Source: Bordetella parapertussis (GTDB taxonomy: Bacteria > Pseudomonadota > Gammaproteobacteria > Burkholderiales > Burkholderiaceae_B). From it: 54,319 nt of DNA. Within the stretch, counting starts at the first letter, position 1. The number at the start of each line of letters is the position of its first letter. A model generated the notes under the pieces. The model worked only from the letters and a program-made list of their open reading frames with translations, did no database searches and was not told the origin of the DNA. This document shows, piece by piece, positions 1 to 8,706 of the stretch. The stretch is from the NCBI GenBank assembly GCA_945903445.1, contig CAMDNZ010000019.1, forward strand, positions 1 through 54,319. Direction: 5' to 3'. The position numbers and the translations under genes are program-made.

Positions 1-75
1 ATTGTCCAGCTGCTCGGCTAGCTTCAGCAGCCCTATCTTGTTTCGGATTACCTTATGATTCTGGGCCATGTTCAT
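1..75 (-). CDS. Transposase N-terminal fragment (IS481-like), runs off window start
   Basis: Only the first 25 residues are present, beginning MNMAQNHKVIRNKIG and continuing LLKLAEQL. This resembles the N-terminal helix-turn-helix start of IS481-type transposases common in beta-proteobacteria. A purine-rich ribosome site (AAAGGA) lies about 10 bases before the ATG at 75; a second in-frame ATG at 69 is possible. The catalytic DDE core lies outside the window, so activity cannot be judged. Confidence 0.55.
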   Translation of the reverse strand, partial: MNMAQNHKVIRNKIGLLKLAEQLDN

Positions 76-145
76 CTCTGACTTTTCCTTTCAGGGCTCT
101 TGCCCTAGGTTAACGAAAATGTCAGATTAAGTTTTGACTAATACA
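1..145 (-). mobile_element. IS481-like element, one end (rest lies before the window)
   Basis: A transposase gene starts inside and reads out of the window on the minus strand. Between its start codon and base 145 lies a short non-coding terminal segment. From base 146 onward the sequence is clearly another gene (a substrate-binding protein), so the element boundary is placed at about 145, where the minus strand begins with TGTATTAG. A TG-start terminus is usual for this IS family. The family assignment rests on the transposase N-terminus from memory and is not certain. Confidence 0.6.
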
Positions 146-867
146 ATTCGACGGTCAAGGGCAAGAACCCTTTTGCCGACGTTCGAGTGCGTGAGGCGCT
201 GTATCGCGCCATCGACGTGAGCGCCATCCAGCGGGCCGTGATGCGTGGCCTGTCGGCGCCCACCGGCACTATGATCGCCCCGCAAGTGCATGGCTGGACC
301 GAAGCGCTGCACAAACGGGTGCCCTATGACCTCGACCGCGCCCGTGCGTTGCTAAAAGAAGCCGGTTACGCCGACAACCTGCAATTCACTCTGGATTGCC
401 CCAACAATCGCTACATCAACGATGAAGCTATCTGCCAGGCCGTGGTCGGTATGTGGGCTAAGATCGGCGTGAAAGCCTCGCTGAACGCCATGCCGCGTGC
501 GACCTATTTCCCCAAGGTGCAGTCGGGGGACACCAGCGCCTACTTGTTCGGATGGGGCGTGCCGACCTATGACGCCATGTACACGCTGCAAAGCTTGATC
601 CGTACCAAAGGCGAGGGTGCCGATGGTTCGTACAACCTGGGCAACTATTACAACCCGGAGTTGGACAAGTTGATCGACGGCATCAAGAACGAAATCGACA
701 CTACCAAACGCGATGCGGCCATTCACCAGGTGCTGAAAACGCACGCGGCCGAGTTCGGTCATATTCCTTTGCACGACCAAGTCATTCCCTGGGCCATGCG
801 CAAGAACGTCAACGTCGTACACCGCGCCGACAACCGTCTGCGCGCCGCCTGGGTAAAGATCGACTGA
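146..867 (+). pseudogene. Peptide/nickel-type ABC substrate-binding protein, 5' part lost to IS insertion
   Basis: About 240 residues of the C-terminal half of a family 5 (DppA/OppA-like) periplasmic binding protein remain. The open frame begins right after the IS boundary with STVKGKNPFADVRVREALYR, the conserved stretch where such proteins describe domain II. It continues through the usual YDLDRARALLKEAGY and PLHDQVIPWAMRKNV segments to a normal stop. There is no signal peptide and no ribosome site before the first GTG (187), so it is unlikely to make a working binding protein. The four downstream transporter genes follow at 1-2 bp spacing or overlap and are intact. Whether the 5' half survives on the other side of the element cannot be seen here. 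Confidence 0.8.
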
Positions 868-868
868 C

Positions 869-1858
869 GTGACCGCTTTTATTCTCCGCCGTCTCGCGCA
901 GGCGGTGGCTGTCATGCTGACGGTCGCTTTGCTTGCTTTTGTGTTGTTTCAGTACGTGGGTGACCCGGTCACCATCATGCTGGGTCAGGATGCTACCGAG
1001 CAGGATCGCGCGCGGTTGCGCGACTCGCTCGGCTTGAATGACCCGGCACCCGTACAGTTCGTCAAATTCGTCGGTAATGCGGTGCAAGGCGATTTCGGGC
1101 TGTCGTTGCGGCAGGCCGAAAAAGTATCGACGCTGCTGGCCTCACGGCTGCCCGCCACGCTGGAACTATCCTTTGCGGCTGCCCTGATCGCTCTGTTGAT
1201 TGGGGTGCCGCTGGGCGTCTACACGGCCTTGCGACGCAATAGCCCGCTGTCGCAGGCGGTGCTGGCCCTGTCGCTTTTGGGCGTGTCTCTGCCCACGTTT
1301 TTGATCGGTATTCTGCTGATTCTGATCTTTTCGGTCGGTCTGGGCTGGCTGCCAAGTTATGGGCGTGGCGAGACCGTTCAAATCGGCTGGTGGAGCACCG
1401 GATTTCTCACGGCGACCGGATGGAAGCATTTGATTCTTCCGGCCATCACCCTGTCCTTGTTCCAATTGACGCTGGTGCTGCGTCTGGTGCGCTCCGAGAT
1501 GATGGAAGTTCTGCGGGCCGACTACATCAAGTTCGCGCGCGCGCGTGGGCTGACCCGGCGGGCGATTCACTTCGGCCATGCGCTGAAGAACACGCTGGTG
1601 CCGGTCATCACCATCACCGGCTTGCAGCTGGGCGGCATCATCGCCTTCGCCATCGTCACCGAAACCGTGTTCCAGTGGCCCGGCATGGGACTGTTGTTCA
1701 TCCAGGCCGTGCAGTTTGCCGACGTGCCTGTGATGGCGGCCTATCTCTGTTTGATCGCCCTGGTGTTTGTCGTGATCAACCTGATCGTCGACTTGCTGTA
1801 TTTCGTCGTGGATCCGCGCCTGCGCAGCTCGCTGTCGCGTTCATCGGGAGGTCATTGA
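869..1858 (+). CDS. ABC transporter permease, DppB/OppB family
   Basis: This 329-residue inner-membrane protein is the first permease of a dipeptide/oligopeptide/nickel-type importer. It has an N-terminal membrane helix followed by a periplasmic loop (DPVTIMLGQDATEQDRARLR, typical of DppB), then about five more helices. The cytoplasmic EAA loop that docks to the ATPase is visible as ADYIKFARARGLTRRAI. The start is a GTG one base after the binding-protein stop, and the end overlaps the next permease by one base. Transcription of this operon may now depend on the IS insertion upstream, since the binding-protein promoter has been separated from it. The substrate cannot be told from sequence. Confidence 0.9.
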   Translation: MTAFILRRLAQAVAVMLTVALLAFVLFQYVGDPVTIMLGQDATEQDRARLRDSLGLNDPAPVQFVKFVGNAVQGDFGLSLRQAEKVSTLLASRLPATLELSFAAALIALLIGVPLGVYTALRRNSPLSQAVLALSLLGVSLPTFLIGILLILIFSVGLGWLPSYGRGETVQIGWWSTGFLTATGWKHLILPAITLSLFQLTLVLRLVRSEMMEVLRADYIKFARARGLTRRAIHFGHALKNTLVPVITITGLQLGGIIAFAIVTETVFQWPGMGLLFIQAVQFADVPVMAAYLCLIALVFVVINLIVDLLYFVVDPRLRSSLSRSSGGH

Positions 1859-2772
1859 TGGTCGCGGTACTCAAACGCTGGTGGGACAGCGACGTGTTGT
1901 GGTCCTGGCGGCATACGCCGGTGGCCATGATCGCCACGGTGTTGCTGGTGGTGTTTCTGGTGGCCGCCTTCGGCGCGCGCTGGGTCGCACCGCACAATCC
2001 GTTCGATCTGGCATCCATCGAATTGTTGGATGCGCTGTTGCCGCCAGCCTGGGAAGAGAACGGCTCCAGCCGCTATTTGCTGGGCACTGACAGCCAGGGC
2101 CGCGATCTGTTGTCCGGCATCATGTATGGCACGCGGGTGTCGCTGCTGATCGGTCTGGCGGCAGTCGCCCTGTCGATGGTCGTCGGTATCGCGCTGGGGT
2201 TGCTGGCCGGTTATGCCGGGGGTCGCACCGACGCGTTCATCATGCGAGTGGCCGACGTGCAGTTGTCGTTTCCGGCGATTCTGATTGCCTTGCTGATCGA
2301 TGGCGTGGCGCGTGCCGCTGTTCCGCGCGAACTGCACGAGGTGATCGCGTTCCCGGTGCTGGTGGGGGCGATTGCATTGGCCGGCTGGCCGCAATACGCC
2401 CGTACGGTGCGGGGTTCGACGCTGGTCGAGAAGGGTCGTGAATACGTCCAGGCGGCAAGGGTGATCGGCGTGTCTTCGCCCGTCATCATGTTCCGCCATG
2501 TGTTGCCCAACGTGATGGGCCCGGTGTTGGTGCTGGCGACCGTTCACCTGGCCACGGCCATCATCACCGAGGCGACCTTGTCGTTCTTGGGCGTGGGGGT
2601 TCCGTCTACGTCGCCGTCTTTGGGCACGCTCATTCGCATCGGCAACGATTTTCTGTTTTCTGGGGAATGGTGGATCACCATCTTCCCGGGTGTGGCACTG
2701 GTGCTGCTGGTTCTGTCCGTGAATTTGCTGGGCGACTGGTTGCGTGACGCACTCAATCCTAGGTTGTCCTGA
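1858..2772 (+). CDS. ABC transporter permease, DppC/OppC family
   Basis: This 304-residue protein is the second permease of the same importer. It has the N-terminal helix, the conserved HLLGTDSQGRD-like segment (here YLLGTDSQGRDLLSGIMYG), and an EAA loop at REYVQAARVIGVSSPVIMF followed by RHVLPNV. The ATG overlaps the TGA of the upstream permease (ATGA), and AGGTC-type purines precede it. The same frame stays open far upstream inside the previous gene, but that extension is non-homologous, so the ATG at 1858 is preferred. It should pair with the DppB-like subunit to form the membrane pore. Confidence 0.9.
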   Translation: MVAVLKRWWDSDVLWSWRHTPVAMIATVLLVVFLVAAFGARWVAPHNPFDLASIELLDALLPPAWEENGSSRYLLGTDSQGRDLLSGIMYGTRVSLLIGLAAVALSMVVGIALGLLAGYAGGRTDAFIMRVADVQLSFPAILIALLIDGVARAAVPRELHEVIAFPVLVGAIALAGWPQYARTVRGSTLVEKGREYVQAARVIGVSSPVIMFRHVLPNVMGPVLVLATVHLATAIITEATLSFLGVGVPSTSPSLGTLIRIGNDFLFSGEWWITIFPGVALVLLVLSVNLLGDWLRDALNPRLS

Positions 2773-2773
2773 T

Positions 2774-3754
2774 ATGTCTACGCCTCCTTTGCTCGAAGTG
2801 CGCAATCTTTGCGTCGAGTTTCCATCGCGCCGCGGCACGCTGCGCGCGCTCAACGACGTGTCGTTTTCGATTGCTGCCGGTGAAGTGCTGGGTGTGGTGG
2901 GCGAGTCCGGTGCGGGTAAATCGCTGACGGGTGCATCCATCATCGGTTTGTTGGAACCGCCCGGGCGGGTCGCCAGCGGCGAAATCCTGCTGTCGGGTCG
3001 TCGCATCGACAACCTGTCCGAAGACGCATTGCGCCACGTGCGCGGACGCGAGATCGGTGCGGTGTTCCAAGATCCGCTGACTTCGCTGAACCCGCTGTAC
3101 ACCGTGGGCAGGCAGTTGGCCGAAACCATCGTCACGCACTTGCCGCTGACCTGGGCGCAAGCCCGCGAACGCGCCATCGAGCTGCTGGCCGCGACTGGCA
3201 TTCCGGCGGCGCGCGAGCGCATCGATCATTTCCCGCATCAGTTCTCCGGTGGCATGCGTCAGCGTGTGGTGATTGCCTTGGCCTTGGCCGCCGAACCCAA
3301 GCTAGTGGTGGCCGACGAGCCGACGACTGCGCTGGACGTGTCGATTCAGGCGCAAATTATCGAGCTGCTGAAAAAGCTGTGCCGCGAGCAGGGCGTGGCT
3401 GTGATGTTGATCACGCACGACATGGGGGTGATCGCCGAGACGGCCGATCGGGTCGCCGTGATGTATGCCGGTCGCGTGGTCGAGATTGGGCCGGTGTCCG
3501 ATGTGATTCATCAGCCTAGTCATCCTTATACGACCGGCTTGATGGGATCGATTCCGACACTGGAAGGGCATGTCGAGCGCTTGGTGCAGATTGATGGCAG
3601 CATGCCGCGCTTGAATGCCGTTCCGCCGGGCTGTGCGTTCAACCCGCGCTGTCCGTCCTGTATGCCGCGCTGTTTAGAAGCGCGGCCCGAGTTGATGCCT
3701 GCCGGTGCCACGATGGCCGCCTGTTGGCTGCACGAGCAAGTGGAGGTGGCATGA
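2774..3754 (+). CDS. ABC transporter ATP-binding protein, DppD/OppD family
   Basis: This 326-residue cytoplasmic ATPase has Walker A GESGAGKS, a Q-loop in AVFQDPLTSLNP, the signature FSGGMRQR, Walker B LVVADEP and the switch histidine in LITHDMG. The C-terminal oligopeptide-transporter region carries CAFNPRCPSCMPRC, the cysteine cluster that binds an Fe-S cluster in some relatives. The ATG lies one base after the permease stop. The gene ends overlapping the next ATPase by 4 bases, which argues for coupled translation. Confidence 0.9.
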   Translation: MSTPPLLEVRNLCVEFPSRRGTLRALNDVSFSIAAGEVLGVVGESGAGKSLTGASIIGLLEPPGRVASGEILLSGRRIDNLSEDALRHVRGREIGAVFQDPLTSLNPLYTVGRQLAETIVTHLPLTWAQARERAIELLAATGIPAARERIDHFPHQFSGGMRQRVVIALALAAEPKLVVADEPTTALDVSIQAQIIELLKKLCREQGVAVMLITHDMGVIAETADRVAVMYAGRVVEIGPVSDVIHQPSHPYTTGLMGSIPTLEGHVERLVQIDGSMPRLNAVPPGCAFNPRCPSCMPRCLEARPELMPAGATMAACWLHEQVEVA

Positions 3755-4905
3755 GCCAGGATTCGACTTTGGCCGCCGCCGTGGCACGCGAAGGTGATAC
3801 GTCTGGTGCGATTCGTAGCGCCGAGGCCTTGCGGGCCGCCAGCCGCGCGGCCGATGCGCCGGTTCAGCCGGCCAGCACGCCCTTGGTGAAGGTAGAGGAT
3901 GCGGCGCGGTGGTTCGATGTGTCGCCACCTTGGCTCGAACGCGTGTTGGCACGTAAAGGGCGTGTCGATTTGCGAGCGGTCGATGGTGTGAGCTTCGATA
4001 TCGCGCGTGGCGAGACCTTTGCCCTGGTAGGTGAATCGGGCTGTGGGAAATCGACGGTAGCGCGCATGTTGGTCGGTTTGTACAACCTGACGCGTGGTCG
4101 GATTCTGTTCGACGGTCAACCGCTGTCGGACATGAAGACGAAAGCCGGCCGCGGCATGCGTCAACGCTTGCAGATGATTTTTCAGGATCCGTATGCGAGC
4201 TTGAATCCACGTTGGCGAGTGGGTCGCATCATTGCCGAACCGCTGGTGACGCATACCGATATGGGCCGCGCCGAACGCACCGAACGGGTATCGGCCTTGC
4301 TCAGGCAAGTGGGTTTGGATCCGGCCGATCAGAATCGTTATCCGCATCAGTTTTCCGGTGGTCAACGTCAGCGTATTTCGATTGCACGGGCACTGGCGAT
4401 GCAGCCGGATCTGTTGGTGTGCGACGAGCCGACTTCCGCGCTGGACGTGTCGGTGCAGGCTCAGGTGCTGAACGTGATGAAGGATTTGCAGCGCCGCCTG
4501 GGGCTGACATATCTGTTCATCTCGCACAACCTGGCAGTGGTGCATCACGTGGCAGATCGGGTCGGCGTGATGTACTTGGGGCGTATCGTCGAGGTCGCGC
4601 CGCGCGATGCGCTGTTCGAGCAGCCGCGCCATCCTTATACGCGGATGTTGCTGGATGCCATTCCCGATATGCGCGGTACGGGACGGCAGCGGACTCGTGT
4701 GGCGGGCGAGGTGCCCAACCCCTTGAATCCGCCCAGTGGTTGCACGTTTCATCCGCGCTGCCCGCATGCGAACGAGCGGTGCAAGGTCGAGGCACCGCTG
4801 CCGGTGGTGGCGGGGCTGAGTGTGGTGACGTGTCACGCGGTGGAGGAGGGGCGCATCGATGCCGAGCCGATTGGCACGGCGCAGATCGATGCGGCGCAGC
4901 GTTAA
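3751..4905 (+). CDS. ABC transporter ATP-binding protein, DppF/OppF family, with long N-terminus
   Basis: This 384-residue ATPase is the partner of the DppD-like subunit. It has Walker A GESGCGKS, Q-loop MIFQDPYASLNP, signature FSGGQRQR, Walker B LLVCDEP and the H-loop FISHNLA. The C-terminal cysteine region CTFHPRCPHANERC follows. Before the ABC domain there is an alanine-rich extension of about 45 residues (residues 1-47) that DppF proteins of the usual 320-330 residues lack; its role is unknown. The start ATG overlaps the stop of the upstream gene. A GC-rich dyad with GTTAAC at its centre spans the stop codon but has no T-run, so it is not called as a terminator. Confidence 0.88.
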   Translation: MSQDSTLAAAVAREGDTSGAIRSAEALRAASRAADAPVQPASTPLVKVEDAARWFDVSPPWLERVLARKGRVDLRAVDGVSFDIARGETFALVGESGCGKSTVARMLVGLYNLTRGRILFDGQPLSDMKTKAGRGMRQRLQMIFQDPYASLNPRWRVGRIIAEPLVTHTDMGRAERTERVSALLRQVGLDPADQNRYPHQFSGGQRQRISIARALAMQPDLLVCDEPTSALDVSVQAQVLNVMKDLQRRLGLTYLFISHNLAVVHHVADRVGVMYLGRIVEVAPRDALFEQPRHPYTRMLLDAIPDMRGTGRQRTRVAGEVPNPLNPPSGCTFHPRCPHANERCKVEAPLPVVAGLSVVTCHAVEEGRIDAEPIGTAQIDAAQR

Positions 4906-4949
4906 CGCTTGCGCAGGCAGAGGCCCTGAAATTCGTCTGGCGTGTCGAT

Positions 4950-5456
4950 TCAGCCTCGGTTGCCGATCGGCAACTGCGTCGTGAACTTGGCCCGGTGCGT
5001 CGAGAAGAATGTGCGCACATTGCGCACTCGGGCCTCTGCCGTGAACGCTCGGTGCGCCAGCGCGTGATAGGCCGCCATGTCGGCGACGTGTACCACCAAC
5101 ATGAAGTCTGGCCCGGGGGCGACCCGATAGCACTGGGCCACTGCGTCTTCATTCATCATGCGCGTCTCGAACGCCTGCATGATCTCTGCGGCCTGTGTGT
5201 CCAGGGTAATTTCGATGATGGCGGTAAGTGGCCAGCCTAGTTTGGCGGCCGACAACAACGCGACCCGAGCCTCGACATAACCCTCGGCAACCAGCCGTCT
5301 TACCCGCCTGAGGGTGGTCGGCGGCGATGCATTGACACACTCGGCGAGTATCTGATTGGTAACAGAGCAGTCTTGTTGTAAATGTTGCAGGATGCAGCGG
5401 TCCAAATCATCGAGTTCTTGTGACGAATCAGGTGTATCGGTGCTGTATTTTGTCAT
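4950..5456 (-). CDS. Lrp/AsnC-family transcriptional regulator
   Basis: A 168-residue regulator. The N-terminal helix-turn-helix reads DLDRCILQHLQQDCSVTNQI followed by ASPPTTLRRVRRL. The C-terminal RAM domain that binds amino acids and drives oligomer formation includes CYRVAPGPDFMLVVHV and ARVRNVRTFFSTHRAKF. It is convergent with the peptide importer and divergent from glmS. Two AT-rich dyads in the 141-bp gap before glmS are candidate sites for it. The ligand is unknown. The local sequence ahead of the start is AT-rich with no strong ribosome site. Confidence 0.88.
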   Translation of the reverse strand: MTKYSTDTPDSSQELDDLDRCILQHLQQDCSVTNQILAECVNASPPTTLRRVRRLVAEGYVEARVALLSAAKLGWPLTAIIEITLDTQAAEIMQAFETRMMNEDAVAQCYRVAPGPDFMLVVHVADMAAYHALAHRAFTAEARVRNVRTFFSTHRAKFTTQLPIGNRG

Positions 5457-5470
5457 TTTTTTGATAATTA

Positions 5471-5514
5471 TGAAATTTTATTTCTAATAACATTTGGTCT
5501 GAAATCAGATTTCA
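5471..5514. promoter_or_regulatory. Two tandem TGAAAT-type dyads, candidate Lrp sites
   Basis: At 5500-5514 is a perfect dyad, TGAAAT-CAG-ATTTCA. At 5471-5485 is a related near-dyad, TGAAATTTTATTTCT. Their starts are 29 bp apart, close to three helical turns. They lie between the Lrp-type regulator and glmS. Lrp-family proteins bind such 15-bp AT-rich dyads in phased arrays, often ahead of their own gene. Assignment to this regulator is inference. Confidence 0.45.
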
Positions 5515-5597
5515 TATCTTGTGGAACATGATACATTAATTTCTTCCGACTTGTTGCACAATGAGTGCCATCTGAATTCCTCTCCGGAGATACCCCT

Positions 5598-7430
5598 ATG
5601 TGCGGCATTGTTGGTGCAGTAGCGCAACGCGACATCACTCCTGTCCTCGTCGAAGGCTTGCGCCGCCTGGAATACCGTGGCTATGACTCTTGCGGAGTGG
5701 CCGTACATGCGGAGGGTGAGTTGCGCCGGACGCGCAGCACTCAGCGGGTGTCGGAATTGGCCGACCAGATTGCTCATGACAAGATCTCGGGATTCACGGG
5801 TATCGCGCATACGCGCTGGGCCACGCATGGCGTGCCTGCGACTCACAATGCGCACCCGCATTTTTCGCAACTGGGTGACGGTAAGCCCAACATTGCTCTG
5901 GTTCATAACGGCATCATCGAGAACCACGACGAGCTGCGCGATGAACTGATGGCCTTGGGCTATGTGTTCTCCAGCCAGACCGATACCGAGGTCATCGCCC
6001 ATCTGGTGCATCATCTGTATAGCGGCGATCTGCTGCGGGCAGTGCAAGACGCTGTCAAACGTTTGCATGGCGCCTACGCCATTGCGGTGTTCAGCCGCGA
6101 CGAGCCGCATCGTGTGGTGGGTGCCCGTCAGGGGTCGCCGCTGGTGGTGGGCCGCGGCGAGAACGAGAATTTCCTGGCGTCCGACGCGTTGGCCTTGGCC
6201 GGCACGACCAATCAGATCATTTATTTGGAAGACGGCGATGTGGTTGATCTTCAACTGACGGGTGTATGGGTGACCGACGCCGATGGTCGCGAAGTCGAGC
6301 GCGTGGTGAACACCGTCAACGTGCACAGCGGCGCGGCCGAGTTGGGGCCTTATCGCCACTACATGCAGAAAGAAATTTTCGAGCAGCCTCGTGCGGTAGG
6401 CGATACGCTGCAAGATATCGAGTCGATCACGCCCGAGTTGTTTGGCGATGATGCCTACAAAGTATTCCAGGACATCGACAAGATTCTGATTCTGGCTTGC
6501 GGCACCAGCTACTACGCGGGCATGACGGCCAAGTATTGGATCGAGTCGATTGCGCAGTTGCCGGTGAACGTCGAAATCGCCAGCGAGTATCGCTATCGCG
6601 ATAGCGTGCCGGATCCGAAGACCCTGGTGGTGACGATCACCCAGTCGGGCGAGACGGCCGATACGCTGGCCGCGTTGAAGCACGCTCGCAGCTTGGGTAT
6701 GAATCACACTTTGACGGTATGCAACGTGGCCACCAGCGCGATGGTGCGCGAGTGCGCGTTGGCGTACATCACACATGCGGGCGTGGAAATCGGCGTGGCG
6801 TCTACGAAGGCGTTCACCACGCAGTTGACCGGTTTGTTCTTACTGACCTTGGCGTTGGCACAGGTCAAGGGTCGGTTGAGCGGCGAGCGGGAAGCGGAAC
6901 ACATCAAGGCATTACGTCATTTGCCAGTGGCGATTGGTGGCGTGCTGGCCTTGGAGCCGCAGATCATTTCCTGGGCCGAGCGTTTTGCGAGCAAGGAAAA
7001 CGCATTGTTCCTGGGACGCGGCATGCATTATCCGATCGCTTTGGAAGGGGCGTTGAAGCTGAAGGAAATCAGCTATATCCACGCCGAGGCTTATCCGGCG
7101 GGTGAGTTGAAGCATGGCCCGCTGGCCTTGGTGACCAACGAGATGCCGGTCGTGACGATTGCGCCGCGCGATGGTCTGCTGGAAAAGCTGAAGTCGAACA
7201 TGCAGGAAGTGCGTGCGCGTGGTGGCGAGCTGTATGTGTTTGCCGATGCCGATGGCAAGATCGGTTCGGGTGAAGGCATGCATGTGATTCGCATGCCGGA
7301 ACACTACGGTCCGCTGTCGCCCATTTTGCACACGATTCCCTTGCAGTTGCTGGCCTATCACACGGCTTGCGCACGGGGGACCGATGTGGATAAACCGCGG
7401 AATCTGGCCAAGAGTGTGACGGTGGAGTAG
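5598..7430 (+). CDS. glmS: Glutamine--fructose-6-phosphate aminotransferase (isomerizing)
   Basis: This 610-residue enzyme makes glucosamine-6-phosphate from fructose-6-phosphate and glutamine, the first step toward UDP-GlcNAc for peptidoglycan and lipopolysaccharide. The catalytic Cys directly follows the initiator Met (MCGIVGAVA), as in Ntn-type glutamine amidotransferases. RYRGYDS-like (EYRGYDSCG), TRWATHG and HNGIIENH follow in the glutaminase half. Two SIS domains contain ACGTSYYAG, SQSGETADT and SSTKAF-like VASTKAFTTQ. The C-terminus is the usual DKPRNLAKSVTVE. CGGAG lies before the ATG. No glmS ribozyme is expected or seen in the short leader. Confidence 0.97.
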   Translation: MCGIVGAVAQRDITPVLVEGLRRLEYRGYDSCGVAVHAEGELRRTRSTQRVSELADQIAHDKISGFTGIAHTRWATHGVPATHNAHPHFSQLGDGKPNIALVHNGIIENHDELRDELMALGYVFSSQTDTEVIAHLVHHLYSGDLLRAVQDAVKRLHGAYAIAVFSRDEPHRVVGARQGSPLVVGRGENENFLASDALALAGTTNQIIYLEDGDVVDLQLTGVWVTDADGREVERVVNTVNVHSGAAELGPYRHYMQKEIFEQPRAVGDTLQDIESITPELFGDDAYKVFQDIDKILILACGTSYYAGMTAKYWIESIAQLPVNVEIASEYRYRDSVPDPKTLVVTITQSGETADTLAALKHARSLGMNHTLTVCNVATSAMVRECALAYITHAGVEIGVASTKAFTTQLTGLFLLTLALAQVKGRLSGEREAEHIKALRHLPVAIGGVLALEPQIISWAERFASKENALFLGRGMHYPIALEGALKLKEISYIHAEAYPAGELKHGPLALVTNEMPVVTIAPRDGLLEKLKSNMQEVRARGGELYVFADADGKIGSGEGMHVIRMPEHYGPLSPILHTIPLQLLAYHTACARGTDVDKPRNLAKSVTVE

Positions 7431-8393
7431 TCATTGCTTGAGCGTGGATCGATCGGGTCCGTTATTTCGCTCATCGATGCGTCGGAGCAGCGTCGCGGCC
7501 AAAGGTCCGGAGATGTTATGCCAAACGCTGAAAATGGCGCTGGGTAAAGCGGCCAAGGGGGAAAAGTGTGCTGTGGCAAGGGCGACACCCAAACCGGAGT
7601 TCTGCATGCCCACCTCGATTGAAATCGCTTTGCGCCTGGCCGGACTTAGCCCGGCCAGTTTGGCCAGGCCATAGCCGATCAATAGACCTAGGCCATTGTG
7701 CAGCACCACGACGACAAAGATCATCAGTCCGCTGGTCGCAATGTGTGCCTGATTGCCTGCTACCACTGCCGCCACGATAGCGATAATGATCACCATGGAA
7801 ATCGGCGGTACGACAGCAATGCCTGCCTGTATTTTTTCTTTGAACACACCCTGTGCCAGCATACCCAATGCAATGGGCAGTATCACGACCTGAACGACGG
7901 ACCAGAATATCGCGGACGCACTGATTTCCATCCACTGGTTTGCTAGCAGGTAGATCAGCGCGGGGGTAACGATGGGCGCGAGCAGCGTGGTCATCGAGGT
8001 AATAGCAACCGACAGCGCCACATCGCCGCGCGCGAGAAAAGTCATCACGTTTGATGCCGTACCGCCAGGGCAACAACCCACCAAAATAACACCTACGGCT
8101 ATTTCGGGTGGAAGCGCCAGCACCGTGACAAGTATCCATGCCAGAGTGGGCATGGCGATGAACTGGCCGCCAACGCCGATGGCCACGGCCAGCGGTCTGC
8201 GCAGTACTTCACGACAGTCTGCTTTCGACAGAGTCAGGCCCATGCCAAACATAATCAGGGCCAATAGTGGAACGATGTACGGGCCAATGCCCTGAAATGC
8301 CGCCGGATAGAAAAAAGCGAAAACGGTGAACAGCAACACCCATATGGGAAAGGTGTTGCAGAGCAATCGACTCAGGCGAGCGAAGGCCGACAT
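7431..8393 (-). CDS. Bile acid:sodium symporter (BASS) family transporter
   Basis: A 320-residue membrane protein with about ten hydrophobic segments. The family hallmarks are present: GMGLTLSKADC near the N-terminus, the sodium-binding crossover CCPGGTASNVMTFLARGD, and EVGMQNSGLGVALA in the second half. Bacterial members carry organic anions such as pantoate or keto acids together with sodium; the substrate here is not known. The start has a good ribosome site (GGAGAC) and the gene converges on glmS with almost no gap. Confidence 0.88.
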   Translation of the reverse strand: MSAFARLSRLLCNTFPIWVLLFTVFAFFYPAAFQGIGPYIVPLLALIMFGMGLTLSKADCREVLRRPLAVAIGVGGQFIAMPTLAWILVTVLALPPEIAVGVILVGCCPGGTASNVMTFLARGDVALSVAITSMTTLLAPIVTPALIYLLANQWMEISASAIFWSVVQVVILPIALGMLAQGVFKEKIQAGIAVVPPISMVIIIAIVAAVVAGNQAHIATSGLMIFVVVVLHNGLGLLIGYGLAKLAGLSPARRKAISIEVGMQNSGLGVALATAHFSPLAALPSAIFSVWHNISGPLAATLLRRIDERNNGPDRSTLKQ

Positions 8394-8706
8394 GCGATGT
8401 CTCCAGTCTCATCGAAACGAGGCGCTAGTGTATGTGCGCAGCTCCGACCAATGATCGTTTAGGCAGCTTCATGCGACGGCGACTCGTTCAAGCCAAATTT
8501 GAACCGGTGCGAGTTTTGTCGACGCGCCGGCTCATTGAGACAATGAAGCCATTCGCAAGACCGACGCGAACAAATAGGCCGGTGCATTCGATATTGCAGA
8601 ACTCAGTACGCGAGCCGGCGTTTTTCGGGAGAAAGGCTAGCAAGACCCGACAAATTGGGGGAAAATCGACATTCCGTATTTAACAGCGATTCTCATTCTT
8701 TTTTCG
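8394..8706. other. Intergenic region between the BASS gene and the esterase
   Basis: This 313-bp stretch separates two divergent genes. A short open frame runs through it (8432-8683) but its composition and lack of recognisable sequence make it unconvincing as a gene. The only clear element is the AT-rich Fur-like site at its right end. Confidence 0.4.
8681..8702. promoter_or_regulatory. Possible Fur box before the secreted esterase
   Basis: On the minus strand the segment reads AGAATGAGAATCGCTGTTA, close to the GATAATGAGAATCATT core of known Fur boxes on its left side but weaker on the right. It lies directly before the ATG at 8707, where bound Fur would block expression. It fits an esterase of the IroE/Fes type. 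Read by eye only. Confidence 0.4.

Noticed and set aside
4891..4915. GC-rich dyad around the stop of the last importer gene as a terminator
   Set aside because: The centre is a GTTAAC palindrome without a loop and no T-run follows.
1852..5133. Long open frames on the minus strand opposite the importer genes
   Set aside because: They are shadows of the high-GC coding frames; their translations are rich in Arg, His and Gln and match no family, while the plus-strand genes are unmistakable.
5515..5597. glmS ribozyme or other riboswitch in the glmS leader
   Set aside because: The leader after the dyads is under 100 bases and shows none of the expected pairing; such ribozymes are known mainly from Gram-positive bacteria.
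8432..8683. 83-codon open frame in the gap before the esterase
   Set aside because: No ribosome site, basic random-looking composition and no recognisable domain.
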